Positions 9,634-18,304 of a stretch of DNA of 43,663 bases are shown piece after piece. The DNA is taken from the NCBI GenBank assembly GCA_029865945.1, contig JARXAH010000022.1, positions 1-43,663 of the forward strand. The letters are read 5' to 3'. A program made the translations under genes and the position numbers. Position 1 is the first letter of the stretch. Each line of letters opens with the position of its first letter. The notes below the pieces were generated by a model that did no database searches, had not been told where the DNA came from, and saw nothing but the letters and a program-made list of their open reading frames with translations. The DNA is from Bacteriovoracaceae bacterium (GTDB lineage: Bacteria > Bdellovibrionota > Bacteriovoracia > Bacteriovoracales > Bacteriovoracaceae).

Positions 9634-10914
9634 ATGATTTCATTTATGAAACTATATCTTAATATTAGAAAATTTATTTTGGGCCTTACTTTTATTCTTT
9701 CGGCGGCTCAGCCATGGGATGTCTTAGGTGAATTACCGATTAGACAAAAAAATTATTTAAATTGCTTAGGAATTAGCGGCTTTGCTGAAGCTTATAAATC
9801 TGATTTTTTGTGTAAAAAATTTGGTATTAAAACTATTTCTTCCAATAAAAACACGAGTAATATCGTAAGTGTAAATAAACATTACTCTTCAACTGCTCAT
9901 CCTAATAATCCGCACAGAATGATGTATGGAGTTGCTGCAGAAACAAAAGTCTTTGATGATAAAGATAACACTGTTCGCTGTTCAATAAAATCAAACGTTA
10001 CACTTGATTCGCAAAATAAGAAAGTTGTGGCCCTGAATTTTCAAGCTACAAATGGAGATAGGAATGAAGACTTTTTTGATTTCTTGGAACTAGATAAAAC
10101 GCACTTTGCAAATATAAAAAAAATTTGTCATTCTCAAAACATATTGAATGAAATGGGACGAGAAGTTTGTCAAAATTTTTTTGATACCTTTCGAGATGCT
10201 ATCTATCAACAGGCCTTATTAGAGTCCGGAAACTTTACATCGGATAAGTCACTGTGTCTTAATAATCATACTGGACTATCTATAGCAGGCCTTAATGGAC
10301 GAAATATTTTGGCCGATAGTGGAAGCACAAAAAAAGGAGATCTTGATCCTGTTGGAGCATTTGGAAGTTTGCAAGATTTTTTTGAGGCCTACATTCGTAT
10401 GATTTATACTCCCTTCTTTAAAACGAGTGTCGATGAAAGAAGTCAAAACCTAAAACTTGATTCCCCAAACAGTAAATTCTTCCATGGACTATGTATTCTC
10501 ATCGCAGATCAAAATTCTGAAGTTGAATTATCAACGGAAGAAATGTGCGCCGCCGTTTCTCATTGCCAATATAATTTTCAAAAAGACTATTCACCTTTTG
10601 TTAAGAAAAATCAGGCTGGCACGCGGTGGTATCTTAATGAGAGTGCGCCAGACTGTGAAAATCCCACCTCAAGAAAAATTGTAGAAACCAAAGTCGTAAC
10701 AAAAAGCAGCGACGGGTACATATCCTATACCGTCGCTCAGGGTGAAACTTTATATGGAATAGCGAAGTCTCGATGCGAAGATTTTCAATCTCAAAATTTC
10801 AATTCTCTCGGTGAATGTATCAATCTCCGCATAGATAAAATTCGCCAAGCAAATGATCTGAAATCTGACTCAACAATAAAAGTAGGTCAAAATTTAAAAA
10901 TTCCATCGCACTAG
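9634..10914 (+). CDS. Exported LysM-domain protein
   Basis: The 426-residue product has an N-terminal export signal (hydrophobic run FILGLTFILSAAQ, after a basic start) and a C-terminal LysM domain. The LysM begins YTVAQGETLYGIAK near residue 364 and ends KVGQNLKIP near 423. It is longer than usual because of a cysteine-containing insert. LysM binds peptidoglycan or related glycans, so the protein probably acts at the cell wall. The middle 300 residues, with about a dozen cysteines, are not a family I recognise; they may be a disulfide-rich enzyme or binding domain. The start could also be the in-frame ATG at 9646; neither has a strong ribosome site. Confidence 0.7.
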   Translation: MISFMKLYLNIRKFILGLTFILSAAQPWDVLGELPIRQKNYLNCLGISGFAEAYKSDFLCKKFGIKTISSNKNTSNIVSVNKHYSSTAHPNNPHRMMYGVAAETKVFDDKDNTVRCSIKSNVTLDSQNKKVVALNFQATNGDRNEDFFDFLELDKTHFANIKKICHSQNILNEMGREVCQNFFDTFRDAIYQQALLESGNFTSDKSLCLNNHTGLSIAGLNGRNILADSGSTKKGDLDPVGAFGSLQDFFEAYIRMIYTPFFKTSVDERSQNLKLDSPNSKFFHGLCILIADQNSEVELSTEEMCAAVSHCQYNFQKDYSPFVKKNQAGTRWYLNESAPDCENPTSRKIVETKVVTKSSDGYISYTVAQGETLYGIAKSRCEDFQSQNFNSLGECINLRIDKIRQANDLKSDSTIKVGQNLKIPSH

Positions 10915-10926
10915 TAGTGGAAATGA

Positions 10927-11568
10927 CTACTTAATCGCCTTCTCAATGGCTTCTTTTATATCTTTGTGATCCGGGGAAACACTAGATTTATATCTTCCAA
11001 CTAAAGTGCCATCTTTTCCGATGAGAAATTTTTCAAAATTCCAACCAATCTCTTCGTTTTTATTTTTTGTGTCGAGCTTAAGGAGGGCATCATACAATGG
11101 TTGCTTATCTTTCCCTTTCACTGAATTTTTTGAAAACATAGGAAAGGTAACTTGGAACTTGGTCTTACAAAATTTTGCAATTTCTTCGTCCTTGCCAGGC
11201 TCTTGTCCGTTAAAGTCATTGCTTGGAAATCCTAGGATAACAAAATTTTTATCGCCGTAGGTTTTATATAATGCTTGGAGCTGTTCATACTGAGACGTAT
11301 ATCCACATTGTGAGGCCGTATTCACGATGAGTAAAACTTTGTTTTTGTACTCACTTAACGTTGTCTCTTTTCCTTCAATGGTTTTAACTTTGATATCGTA
11401 GAGAGAAGGGGAATTTTTATCCTGCGCCTTCGCCTGCACTTGTGTCTGGGCATTTTCCTGCTTTTTTTCCTGCTTCTTGTCCTCTTTCTTGGTCGCGGCA
11501 TGCAACCCAAATTGTGAAGTTAAAAAAAGAATCAAAATTGAAGCTATCCCTAATTTAAAATGTTTCAC
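10927..11568 (-). CDS. Exported glutathione-peroxidase family protein
   Basis: This 213-residue protein has a signal peptide (residues 1-24), a Lys/Gln-rich linker (26-50) and a complete glutathione peroxidase domain. The peroxidatic cysteine is C88 in NTASQCGYT, with Q122 in NDFNGQEPG and W176-N177 in GWNFEKF as partners. It uses cysteine, not selenocysteine. Most bacterial members take electrons from thioredoxin rather than glutathione. The signal peptide places it in the periplasm. The start is GTG at 11568, supported by AAGGAG about 7 bases upstream. It diverges from the ovothiol operon, so a functional link to low-molecular-weight thiol redox chemistry is possible. Confidence 0.92.
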   Translation of the reverse strand: MKHFKLGIASILILFLTSQFGLHAATKKEDKKQEKKQENAQTQVQAKAQDKNSPSLYDIKVKTIEGKETTLSEYKNKVLLIVNTASQCGYTSQYEQLQALYKTYGDKNFVILGFPSNDFNGQEPGKDEEIAKFCKTKFQVTFPMFSKNSVKGKDKQPLYDALLKLDTKNKNEEIGWNFEKFLIGKDGTLVGRYKSSVSPDHKDIKEAIEKAIK

Positions 11569-11892
11569 GGTCTCTCCTTAAAAAAATGTCTATAGATTCA
11601 ACTAAATTCTGTTTCATCTGCCAGGCTTTAGCAACTACCTAAGGCGCAAAATAATGAATTCTTTTTTCCTTCACTTAAAGGGCCCATCAACTGATCTAAT
11701 AATAACTTTTGCACAACTCATTTTTTAAGAAAAATTTACAGAGACTTCGTATAAAAAAATTTGGGTTTCGATAAGAATTTCCTACTTGCTGTTAAGTTTT
11801 TGAAAATATCAACATAGCTGTCGCCCTTACTCGGCTTTTGAGCTATCATCACCAGATATCTTCTTAAATCTAAATTCTAAAAAAATGAGTAA
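11569..11892. other. Divergent intergenic region with a hairpin
   Basis: The 324 bp between the peroxidase and the ABC-ovo operon should hold both promoters. A hairpin with a 7-bp stem (11625-11631 / 11639-11645, one G-U) and 7-base loop lies in what would be the peroxidase leader. I could not match it to a known riboswitch, and no promoter hexamer pair stands out. Confidence 0.4.
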
Positions 11893-12702
11893 ATGATGGT
11901 TCGAAAATTTTCTAAATTGTCAAAATTATCTTATCTATTCTTGGGTATGAATTTACTTCTTTCTCAAGTCCTATTCGCATCGCCTTTAGAAAAAAATTTA
12001 GTCGTCGGAATGGAATTGTCTTATCCTCCCTTCGAGATGACGGATGCTCAAGGGGTTCCCTCGGGAGTGAGCGTGGAGTTGGCCAAGGCGCTCGCACAAC
12101 ATTTAAAGCGAGAATTAAAAATTGAAAATATGTCCTTTGATGGACTGATTCCCTCGCTTAAAACCGGAAAAATTGATCTCATTATTTCTTCTATGACAGC
12201 GACAGAAGAGCGTGAGAAATCGATTGATTTTTCCACTTCCTATTTGAAAACTGGACTTGCCCTTCTTCTCAATTCAAAATCGTCTGCGAAAAGTATTTCT
12301 GACCTAGACGCTTCCAAAAAAATTATTGTTGTTAAAAAAGGAACCACAGGGCATCAGTACGCAAGCAAGAATTTAACATTGGCCACCATTCACGTCCTAG
12401 ACAAAGAGTCATCTTGCGTTCTTGAAGTCATCCAAGGCAAGGCCGATGCTTTCATCTATGATTCCATGTCGGTGTATCAAAATCACAAGCGAAACCTTGA
12501 TACCACCAAAGCAATTTTAACTCCTTTCAAGGAGGAATTCTGGGCCATAGGAATTCGTAAAGGGAACAGTGAACTGAAAAAATCCGTAGACGAATTTTTG
12601 ATCAACTTTAAGCAAGCTAAAGGCTTTGAGGTATTAGGAGATAAGTTTCTTAAAGAAGAAAAAGATTATTTTCAAAAAAATCATATACCATTCTATTTTT
12701 AG
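11893..12702 (+). CDS. Amino-acid ABC transporter, substrate-binding protein
   Basis: A 269-residue periplasmic binding protein of the polar amino acid (SBP_bac_3) family. It has a signal peptide (about residues 1-29), then LVVGMELSYPPFEMTDAQGVPSGVSVELAKALA and the lobe-1 signature GLIPSLKTGKIDLIISSMTATEER. The closing part FWAIGIRKGNSELKKSVDEFL is typical of family 3. The ligand cannot be read from sequence. Because the same operon makes ovothiol from histidine and cysteine, one of these or a related thiol amino acid is an attractive guess. The permease begins 2 bp after its stop. Confidence 0.92.
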   Translation: MMVRKFSKLSKLSYLFLGMNLLLSQVLFASPLEKNLVVGMELSYPPFEMTDAQGVPSGVSVELAKALAQHLKRELKIENMSFDGLIPSLKTGKIDLIISSMTATEEREKSIDFSTSYLKTGLALLLNSKSSAKSISDLDASKKIIVVKKGTTGHQYASKNLTLATIHVLDKESSCVLEVIQGKADAFIYDSMSVYQNHKRNLDTTKAILTPFKEEFWAIGIRKGNSELKKSVDEFLINFKQAKGFEVLGDKFLKEEKDYFQKNHIPFYF

Positions 12703-12704
12703 TC

Positions 12705-13451
12705 ATGAAATTGATGGAAAAAAAAATTCTTTCTTACCTTTTAGTTCTATCGCTTTTTTTTCTTTTTCTTTTTTGGTCTTTTCATCAACTTAACTATCAG
12801 TGGAACTGGAGTGCCGTTTATGAATACCGATCCAAATTTATCTCGGGGTGGCTAACGACCGTGGCCATGAGTCTTGCCTCACTCATCCTCAGTAGCATGA
12901 TTGGCCTTTGCGGATCTCTTTTTCTCCTAAGTCGATCAGAAATTTTGAAGGCGACTGCTCGTGTCTATATTGAAACGATACGCGGAACTCCTTTCTTAGT
13001 GCAGCTCCTCATTATATTTTATGTTGTTGCTAATGCCCTTGGAATTGAAAATCGATATTTCGTAGGAATAGTTTGCATGTCGCTATTTAGCGGTGCCTAT
13101 ATGGCAGAAATTATTCGTGGGGCGGTTAATTCTATTGAGAAAGGCCAGCTAGATTCTGCGCGCGCCATCGGCCTTACCTCGATTCAAACTTACCGACTGG
13201 TCATTTTTCCTCAGGCCATGCGCTTAATCCTTCCTTCTATGGCCGGTCAATTTGTCTCTCTCATCAAAGATTCTTCCTTGCTCTCTGTGTTGGCGATTTC
13301 TGAATTTACCCTCAATGTTCAAGAGGTGAACTCCTTCACCTACAGCACCATGGAAAGTTATTTGCCGCTCGCTCTTGGCTATCTGCTTCTCACGATGCCG
13401 CTCTCACTTTTTATCCAAATTTGGGAAAAAAGGTGGCGCTATGAAGCTTAG
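12705..13451 (+). CDS. Amino-acid ABC transporter permease
   Basis: A 248-residue inner-membrane permease of the HisM/GlnP family. An N-terminal membrane helix (LSYLLVLSLFFLFLFW) is followed by the family motif ETIRGTPFLVQLL and the EAA-like coupling loop (IRGAVNSIEKGQLDSARAIGL, then PQAMR), which contacts the ATPase. It starts 2 bp after the binding-protein gene and overlaps the ATPase gene by 11 bp, so the three are co-translated. A second possible start is 12714. Confidence 0.94.
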   Translation: MKLMEKKILSYLLVLSLFFLFLFWSFHQLNYQWNWSAVYEYRSKFISGWLTTVAMSLASLILSSMIGLCGSLFLLSRSEILKATARVYIETIRGTPFLVQLLIIFYVVANALGIENRYFVGIVCMSLFSGAYMAEIIRGAVNSIEKGQLDSARAIGLTSIQTYRLVIFPQAMRLILPSMAGQFVSLIKDSSLLSVLAISEFTLNVQEVNSFTYSTMESYLPLALGYLLLTMPLSLFIQIWEKRWRYEA

Positions 13452-14193
13452 GCTTAATCAAGTTTCCCAATCCTTTAACCATCAAGAAATTTTGCACCAG
13501 ATTTCTTTTTCCACCAGCGACATTCAAGGATTGGGGATCATTGGCCCATCTGGTGGTGGTAAGTCTACCTTGCTTAGAATTTTAGCTGGCCTTGATATTC
13601 AAAATCTAAACACTAAAATGAATCAGGCACCCGGAGAGATTTTTTTTGATGAAAAAAAATTAAATTTTGATGGAAAATCACTTCATCTCCACCGAACGAA
13701 AATGGGGGTCGTGTTTCAATCATTCAACCTTTTCCCTCACTTGAGTGCCTGGGATAATCTGATGCTACCCCTTATTCAAGTGCATCATTGGGAGCTGAGC
13801 AAGGCCAAATTGCGGTTGGATGCATTATTGAAACGTTTTCAACTTTCCATGCACGTCCACAAATTTCCATCCCAATTATCAGGCGGTCAAAAGCAACGAA
13901 TGGCCATTATCCGGGCGATCTCTCATCATCCAGAAATTTTATTTCTCGATGAACCTACCTCGGCCTTAGATCCAGAGATGGCAAGCGAAGTTTTGCACAT
14001 GATTTTAGATTTAAAAAAAGAGGGAACTAAGATCGTTTTAGTGACACATCAAATGGATTTTGTTAAAAGAGTGGCCGATGAGATTGCTTTTTTGAGTCAA
14101 GGAAAACTAGTCGAATTTGCAAAAACATCCCTCCTCTTTAGTTCTTCGTCGCAGGTAGAAGTGGTTCAATTTTTTCAAAAAATATTACTATAA
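13441..14193 (+). CDS. Amino-acid ABC transporter ATP-binding protein
   Basis: A 250-residue ABC ATPase of the polar amino acid type (GlnQ/HisP). Walker A is GPSGGGKST (35-43). The Q-loop lies in VVFQSFNLFPHLSAWDN, the signature is LSGGQKQRMAI, Walker B is ILFLDEPTSALDPE, and the switch histidine is in LVTHQMDF. The start at 13441 (MKLRLNQVSQ) was chosen over an in-frame extension to 13375, which only reads through the permease gene. Its TAA stop overlaps the first possible ATG of ovoA by one base. Confidence 0.94.
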   Translation: MKLRLNQVSQSFNHQEILHQISFSTSDIQGLGIIGPSGGGKSTLLRILAGLDIQNLNTKMNQAPGEIFFDEKKLNFDGKSLHLHRTKMGVVFQSFNLFPHLSAWDNLMLPLIQVHHWELSKAKLRLDALLKRFQLSMHVHKFPSQLSGGQKQRMAIIRAISHHPEILFLDEPTSALDPEMASEVLHMILDLKKEGTKIVLVTHQMDFVKRVADEIAFLSQGKLVEFAKTSLLFSSSSQVEVVQFFQKILL

Positions 14194-16367
14194 TGGAGTC
14201 CTCCATGAACAGATCCTTTCCATCTATCAAACCGATAACATTGTCCGGCGCGAATGTTGAAAGTAAGCGCGCTGAAATACGAAATTATTTCATTGAGAGC
14301 TATGATCTTTACGAATCATTATATTCACTTATCAAAAGTGAAACGTCCTATTTTTACAGATACGAACCCTTAAGACATCCGCTCATTTTTTATTTTGCTC
14401 ATACGGCCACCTTCTTCATCAATAAACTCATCACGGCCAATCTCATCACAAAACGAATTAACCCCGACTTAGAATCCTTAATGTCTGTCGGAGTTGATGA
14501 GATGTCGTGGGATGATTTAGATAAAACAAATTATGATTGGCCTTCAGTTCGAACCGTGAAGGAATACCGAAATTTAGTGAAGGAATTAGTCGTTCAATTT
14601 ATTGATACCATGGATCTCAAGCTCCCCATTACCCAAGAAGATCCTGCATGGATCATTCTGATGGGGATAGAACACGAACGTATCCATCTTGAAACGTCTT
14701 CTGTGATCATGAGGCAGATGCCATTAGATTTATTACACTGCGAATCTGGAGTTTGGCGAAGTTGCAAGCTCACAGAAGCTAAGGTAGGCGCCAATAGTTT
14801 ACTTCCGGTCAAAGAAAAAAAATTGCAGCTAGGAAAATCCATCAATGATGAAACCTATGGATGGGATAATGAATATGGAGTTTCAGAGCACCAAGTGGGC
14901 CCTTTCCTTGCTTCCAAATATTTAGTTAGCAACCAAGAATTTCTGGAATTCGTTTTAGATAAGGGGTATCAGACAAAAAAATATTGGACGCAAGACGAGG
15001 GATGGCCCTGGGTTCAATTTTCAAAGGCCTCCCACCCCAGGTTTTGGATCAAAGAAAAGGGAAGTGAAGGGCAAGAGATATTTTTTCAAAGGAACTTACT
15101 AGAAAGGATTCCACTGCCACTAAGTTGGCCAGTAGAGGTAAATCAATTAGAGGCCCACGCTTTTTGTGAGTGGAAAGCTTCAAAATTGAAGCAAAAAATT
15201 GCGTTGCCCACAGAGGCCCAGTGGTATGCGCTTTGCGAAAATATTTCCGATACCGATTGGCAAAATCTTTCATCTAATATTGGACTCATGCACGGCGCCA
15301 GCTCTCATCCTGTTGATCAATTTAAGCAGGGAGATTTTTTTGATCTACGCGGAAATGTATGGCAGTGGACTAAAACTCCGATTTATCCCTTCACTGGATT
15401 TAAAGTTCATCCTACTTATGATGATTTTTCTGTTCCTACTTTTGATGGAAGGCACAATTTAATGAAAGGGGGATCATGGATCTCCACCGGGAATGAAGCG
15501 ATTAAGAGTTCACGGTATGCTTTTCGAAGGCACTTTTATCAGCACGCAGGATTTAGGTACGTGCAAAACTTTGTCGACTCAGATGATTATGCTGCTTATT
15601 CTTCAGGTAGTTTCATTTATGAAACTGACGATTCCGTCGCCCAGTATATTGAATTTCATTTTGGTGAGGATTATTTTTCAGTTCCTAATTTTCCCAAAAA
15701 TTGCATCGAGCAACTGTTAGCTTTTATTCCCAAGGGGCAAAGGGCCCGCGCCCTCGATTTAGGCTGCTCTGTCGGGCGATCGTCTTTTGAATTATCAAAG
15801 TATTTTTCTCATGTGGATGCTATTGATTTTTCAACCAGATTTATCCAGGTGGCCGATCGTATGCAAAACGAAGGATCCATTCACTATGAAGTGGTGAGGG
15901 AAGGAAAAATAAAAGAGCGAAAAACTGTGGAATTAAAAACATTTTCTGAAAATCATAAGTTTGCATTTAAAAATATCCATTTTTCTCAAGGAGATGCTTG
16001 TAATTTGAAATCACAATTTCATTCCTATGATGTGGTCTTTGCTGGGAATTTAATTGATCGCTTGTACGATCCACGTCTGTTTTTAGAAATGATTGCCGGC
16101 AGAATTCTTCCAGGAGGATTCCTTGTCCTCACTTCTCCCTATACTTGGCTTACAGACTATACCCCTCATGATAAATGGATTGGTGGGAGAGTGGAGTCAG
16201 GAGGGAGTCCCATTTCGACCATGAGTGGACTTAAATCTATCTTGGAAGGTGCGAGTGACCATAAATTATCCTTACTTGAATGTAGGGACATCCCCTTTGT
16301 CATTCGTGAAACTGCAAGAAAATTTCAGCACTCAATAGCTGAAATGAGTATTTGGAAAAAAGTATAA
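14193..16367 (+). CDS. ovoA: OvoA: 5-histidylcysteine sulfoxide synthase / methyltransferase
   Basis: This 724-residue protein has the full OvoA architecture. An N-terminal DinB-like four-helix domain carries the iron ligands H70 (FAHTATFF), H161 and H165 (HERIHLE, an H-x3-H-x-E motif). A formylglycine-generating/EgtB-type sulfoxide-synthase domain follows at about residues 215-465, with LRGNVWQWT and a GGSWIS...FRRHFYQHAGFRY ending. A C-terminal SAM methyltransferase has DLGCSVGRSS near 522. In characterised systems OvoA joins cysteine to histidine C5 with O2 and, after OvoB acts, methylates the imidazole nitrogen. GGAG sits 6 bases before an in-frame ATG at 14205, which may be the true start (720 aa). 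The gene overlaps the ABC ATPase stop, so it is coupled to the transporter. Confidence 0.95.
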   Translation: MESSMNRSFPSIKPITLSGANVESKRAEIRNYFIESYDLYESLYSLIKSETSYFYRYEPLRHPLIFYFAHTATFFINKLITANLITKRINPDLESLMSVGVDEMSWDDLDKTNYDWPSVRTVKEYRNLVKELVVQFIDTMDLKLPITQEDPAWIILMGIEHERIHLETSSVIMRQMPLDLLHCESGVWRSCKLTEAKVGANSLLPVKEKKLQLGKSINDETYGWDNEYGVSEHQVGPFLASKYLVSNQEFLEFVLDKGYQTKKYWTQDEGWPWVQFSKASHPRFWIKEKGSEGQEIFFQRNLLERIPLPLSWPVEVNQLEAHAFCEWKASKLKQKIALPTEAQWYALCENISDTDWQNLSSNIGLMHGASSHPVDQFKQGDFFDLRGNVWQWTKTPIYPFTGFKVHPTYDDFSVPTFDGRHNLMKGGSWISTGNEAIKSSRYAFRRHFYQHAGFRYVQNFVDSDDYAAYSSGSFIYETDDSVAQYIEFHFGEDYFSVPNFPKNCIEQLLAFIPKGQRARALDLGCSVGRSSFELSKYFSHVDAIDFSTRFIQVADRMQNEGSIHYEVVREGKIKERKTVELKTFSENHKFAFKNIHFSQGDACNLKSQFHSYDVVFAGNLIDRLYDPRLFLEMIAGRILPGGFLVLTSPYTWLTDYTPHDKWIGGRVESGGSPISTMSGLKSILEGASDHKLSLLECRDIPFVIRETARKFQHSIAEMSIWKKV

Positions 16368-16372
16368 AGGAC

Positions 16373-17512
16373 ATGAATTTACATCCCTTGCCCCATCGTA
16401 AGTTTATTAACAACCTTCGCTCGATCGCAAACATTACGGACAATTTAAGTAATGCTTGTGCTCCGGCCACCTCTGTTTCTGACTGGGTGAGTGAAGAAAA
16501 AATTTTAGAAATCGCAAGACTACCCTCAACTTACGTTTCAGATCTGGGATCTTGGGAGTTACGAAAAACTATTGCCGATCTCTATATCCGACGTCCCTCT
16601 CACCCCATCGATCCTGAAGATGTCATCGTGTTTACCGGTGCCCAAGAGGCCATCTTTGCCTTGCAGATTTCTCTTCTAGGCCCTCATGATGAAGTCCTCG
16701 TGGTGACTCCCACTTATGGAAGTATGATGAGCTTTCTTTTGAGTTTAAAAATTAAAATCATTGAAGTTCCGCTTTCCCAAGAAAATTCTTGGAAGATCAA
16801 CGTTTCAAAAATTGAACAATCCCTTACTCCTCGTACAAAATTAATTTCTATTAACTTTCCCAATAACCCCATCGGCGTGGATCTCACCCCCGAAGATAAA
16901 GGAGAGTTGGCCAAACTTTCCGAAAAATATAATATTCCTATCCTATCTGATGAAGTCGGGCTTTGGACAAAGTCCCAAACAGATCTCGGAAATTGGAAAG
17001 GCGATGCCTTATCTAGTTACTCCGATAAAGTAATTTCCCTAGGTGTGACTTCTAAAAGCTTTGGATTACCTGGTATTCGGCTCGGGTGGCTGATTGTGCG
17101 TGATCAAGGGATCAGAGAAAAAATTCTTAGCGTAAAAACTCACCTCTCCATTTGTAGTAGTCAAATAGATGACTTCCTAGCGGTAGAAATTTTTAAGCGT
17201 GCAGATGAAATCCTCGTGCACCACAATCAAATGATTGAAGAAAATAAAACTAAGTTTGCTTTATTTTGTAAAAAACACTCCCATTTATTTCGGTATCAAA
17301 AAGTAGATACGGGGGTGACAGGGATAGTGGAGTTCGTTTCTTCTCTCGACGTCAAAGAATTCTCTCACTCACTGGCCATGAAAAATCAACTACTCATGAT
17401 TCCTTCAGAATTTTTTTATCTACCCGGAAATTTTTTTCGAATCGGTTTTGGAGCAAAGAATTTTAGTGAAATGCTGGAGAAACTGGAAGATTTTATTTTG
17501 AAAACTTCTTAA
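16373..17512 (+). CDS. ovoB: OvoB-type PLP-dependent C-S lyase
   Basis: A 379-residue fold-type I aminotransferase-like enzyme. SINFPNNPIG and SDEVGLW are the cofactor-contact segments, and the PLP lysine is K228 in GVTSKSFGLPGIRLGW. Directly after ovoA, it is best read as OvoB, which cleaves the sulfoxide intermediate to 5-thiohistidine. A generic aminotransferase is the alternative. The ATG at 16373 follows an AAAGG; a TTG at 16352 inside ovoA is possible but less likely. The 3' end overlaps the convergent FabI-like gene by 20 bp. Confidence 0.88.
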   Translation: MNLHPLPHRKFINNLRSIANITDNLSNACAPATSVSDWVSEEKILEIARLPSTYVSDLGSWELRKTIADLYIRRPSHPIDPEDVIVFTGAQEAIFALQISLLGPHDEVLVVTPTYGSMMSFLLSLKIKIIEVPLSQENSWKINVSKIEQSLTPRTKLISINFPNNPIGVDLTPEDKGELAKLSEKYNIPILSDEVGLWTKSQTDLGNWKGDALSSYSDKVISLGVTSKSFGLPGIRLGWLIVRDQGIREKILSVKTHLSICSSQIDDFLAVEIFKRADEILVHHNQMIEENKTKFALFCKKHSHLFRYQKVDTGVTGIVEFVSSLDVKEFSHSLAMKNQLLMIPSEFFYLPGNFFRIGFGAKNFSEMLEKLEDFILKTS

Positions 17513-18302
17513 CTACATTTTCATCAAAATAATTGGCACCCATACCCGCGTCCACCGTAATCACTTGCGCATTAATTCCAGAGCTCATCGAGCTAAGTAA
17601 AAAAGTGATCGCGTTCGCCACTTCTTGGGTATCCAAATTTTTCTTTCTTAAGGTGAGAGCTTCGCTATACAAGTAGTGCTCGATGTAGTTGGGGATCCCT
17701 GCAGAGGCCGAAGTCTTAAGTGGGCCAGCGGCCACCGCATTGAATCTTATTTCACCACTCAAACCACTTTCACCACTCTTAACATTCATTAGCGAAAAAG
17801 ATTTTGCTAAATAGTCGACCAAGCTATTGAGCATCGCCTTGATAGGCCCTAAATAACCATAGGCAGTGGCCCTGGTATTAGAAATGGAAACGGTTACCAC
17901 TGAAGCGCTCGCATTAAAGTGATTTTTAAAAATTCGCGATAATTCTACCAGCGAAAAAGCACTTATCCTTGTCGCCTCTTGGAAGTTTTCCCAACTTGTT
18001 TCATGAAAGGGAACAGGATTTTGAAAATTAGCGTAGGCCAGGCAGTGGAGTAGTCCATCTATTTTAGGCAACGTGACCATTTCTTTTGAAAAATTTTCAA
18101 TCGATGTTGAGGATCCCACATCAAGCAAAAATATCTTTTCATTCGGAAATTCTTTTTCTACAAAATTTTTTTGTGTTTCATTTTGGACACTAAAACTTAA
18201 AAGCGATCCCAAACTTTGAAGTTGCTTTGCTGTCACATAAGCGACACTTTTTTTATTTGAAATCCCCGTAATAAAAAAATGCTTATTTTTTAAATCAAAC
18301 AT
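17493..18302 (-). CDS. FabI-like enoyl-ACP reductase (SDR), variant active site
   Basis: A 269-residue protein of the FabI division of the short-chain dehydrogenases. The NAD-binding opening TGISNKKSVAY matches FabI's 'GVASxxSIAxG'. The catalytic block is AYGYLGPIKA, keeping Y-x6-K. The first tyrosine of FabI (Tyr146 in E. coli numbering, in 'SYLGAERA') is replaced: the segment reads TVSISNTRATAY, with Ile there and about two residues fewer before the second Tyr. It may be a true enoyl reductase or a paralogue for another acyl substrate. Last gene of a four-gene operon, 2 bp after its neighbour. Confidence 0.8.
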   Translation of the reverse strand: MFDLKNKHFFITGISNKKSVAYVTAKQLQSLGSLLSFSVQNETQKNFVEKEFPNEKIFLLDVGSSTSIENFSKEMVTLPKIDGLLHCLAYANFQNPVPFHETSWENFQEATRISAFSLVELSRIFKNHFNASASVVTVSISNTRATAYGYLGPIKAMLNSLVDYLAKSFSLMNVKSGESGLSGEIRFNAVAAGPLKTSASAGIPNYIEHYLYSEALTLRKKNLDTQEVANAITFLLSSMSSGINAQVITVDAGMGANYFDENVVKKFSK

Positions 18303-18304
18303 AA

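Noticed and set aside
11600-11650. Possible riboswitch in the peroxidase leader
   Set aside because: Only one short hairpin is visible and I could not match the conserved core of any riboswitch class I know.
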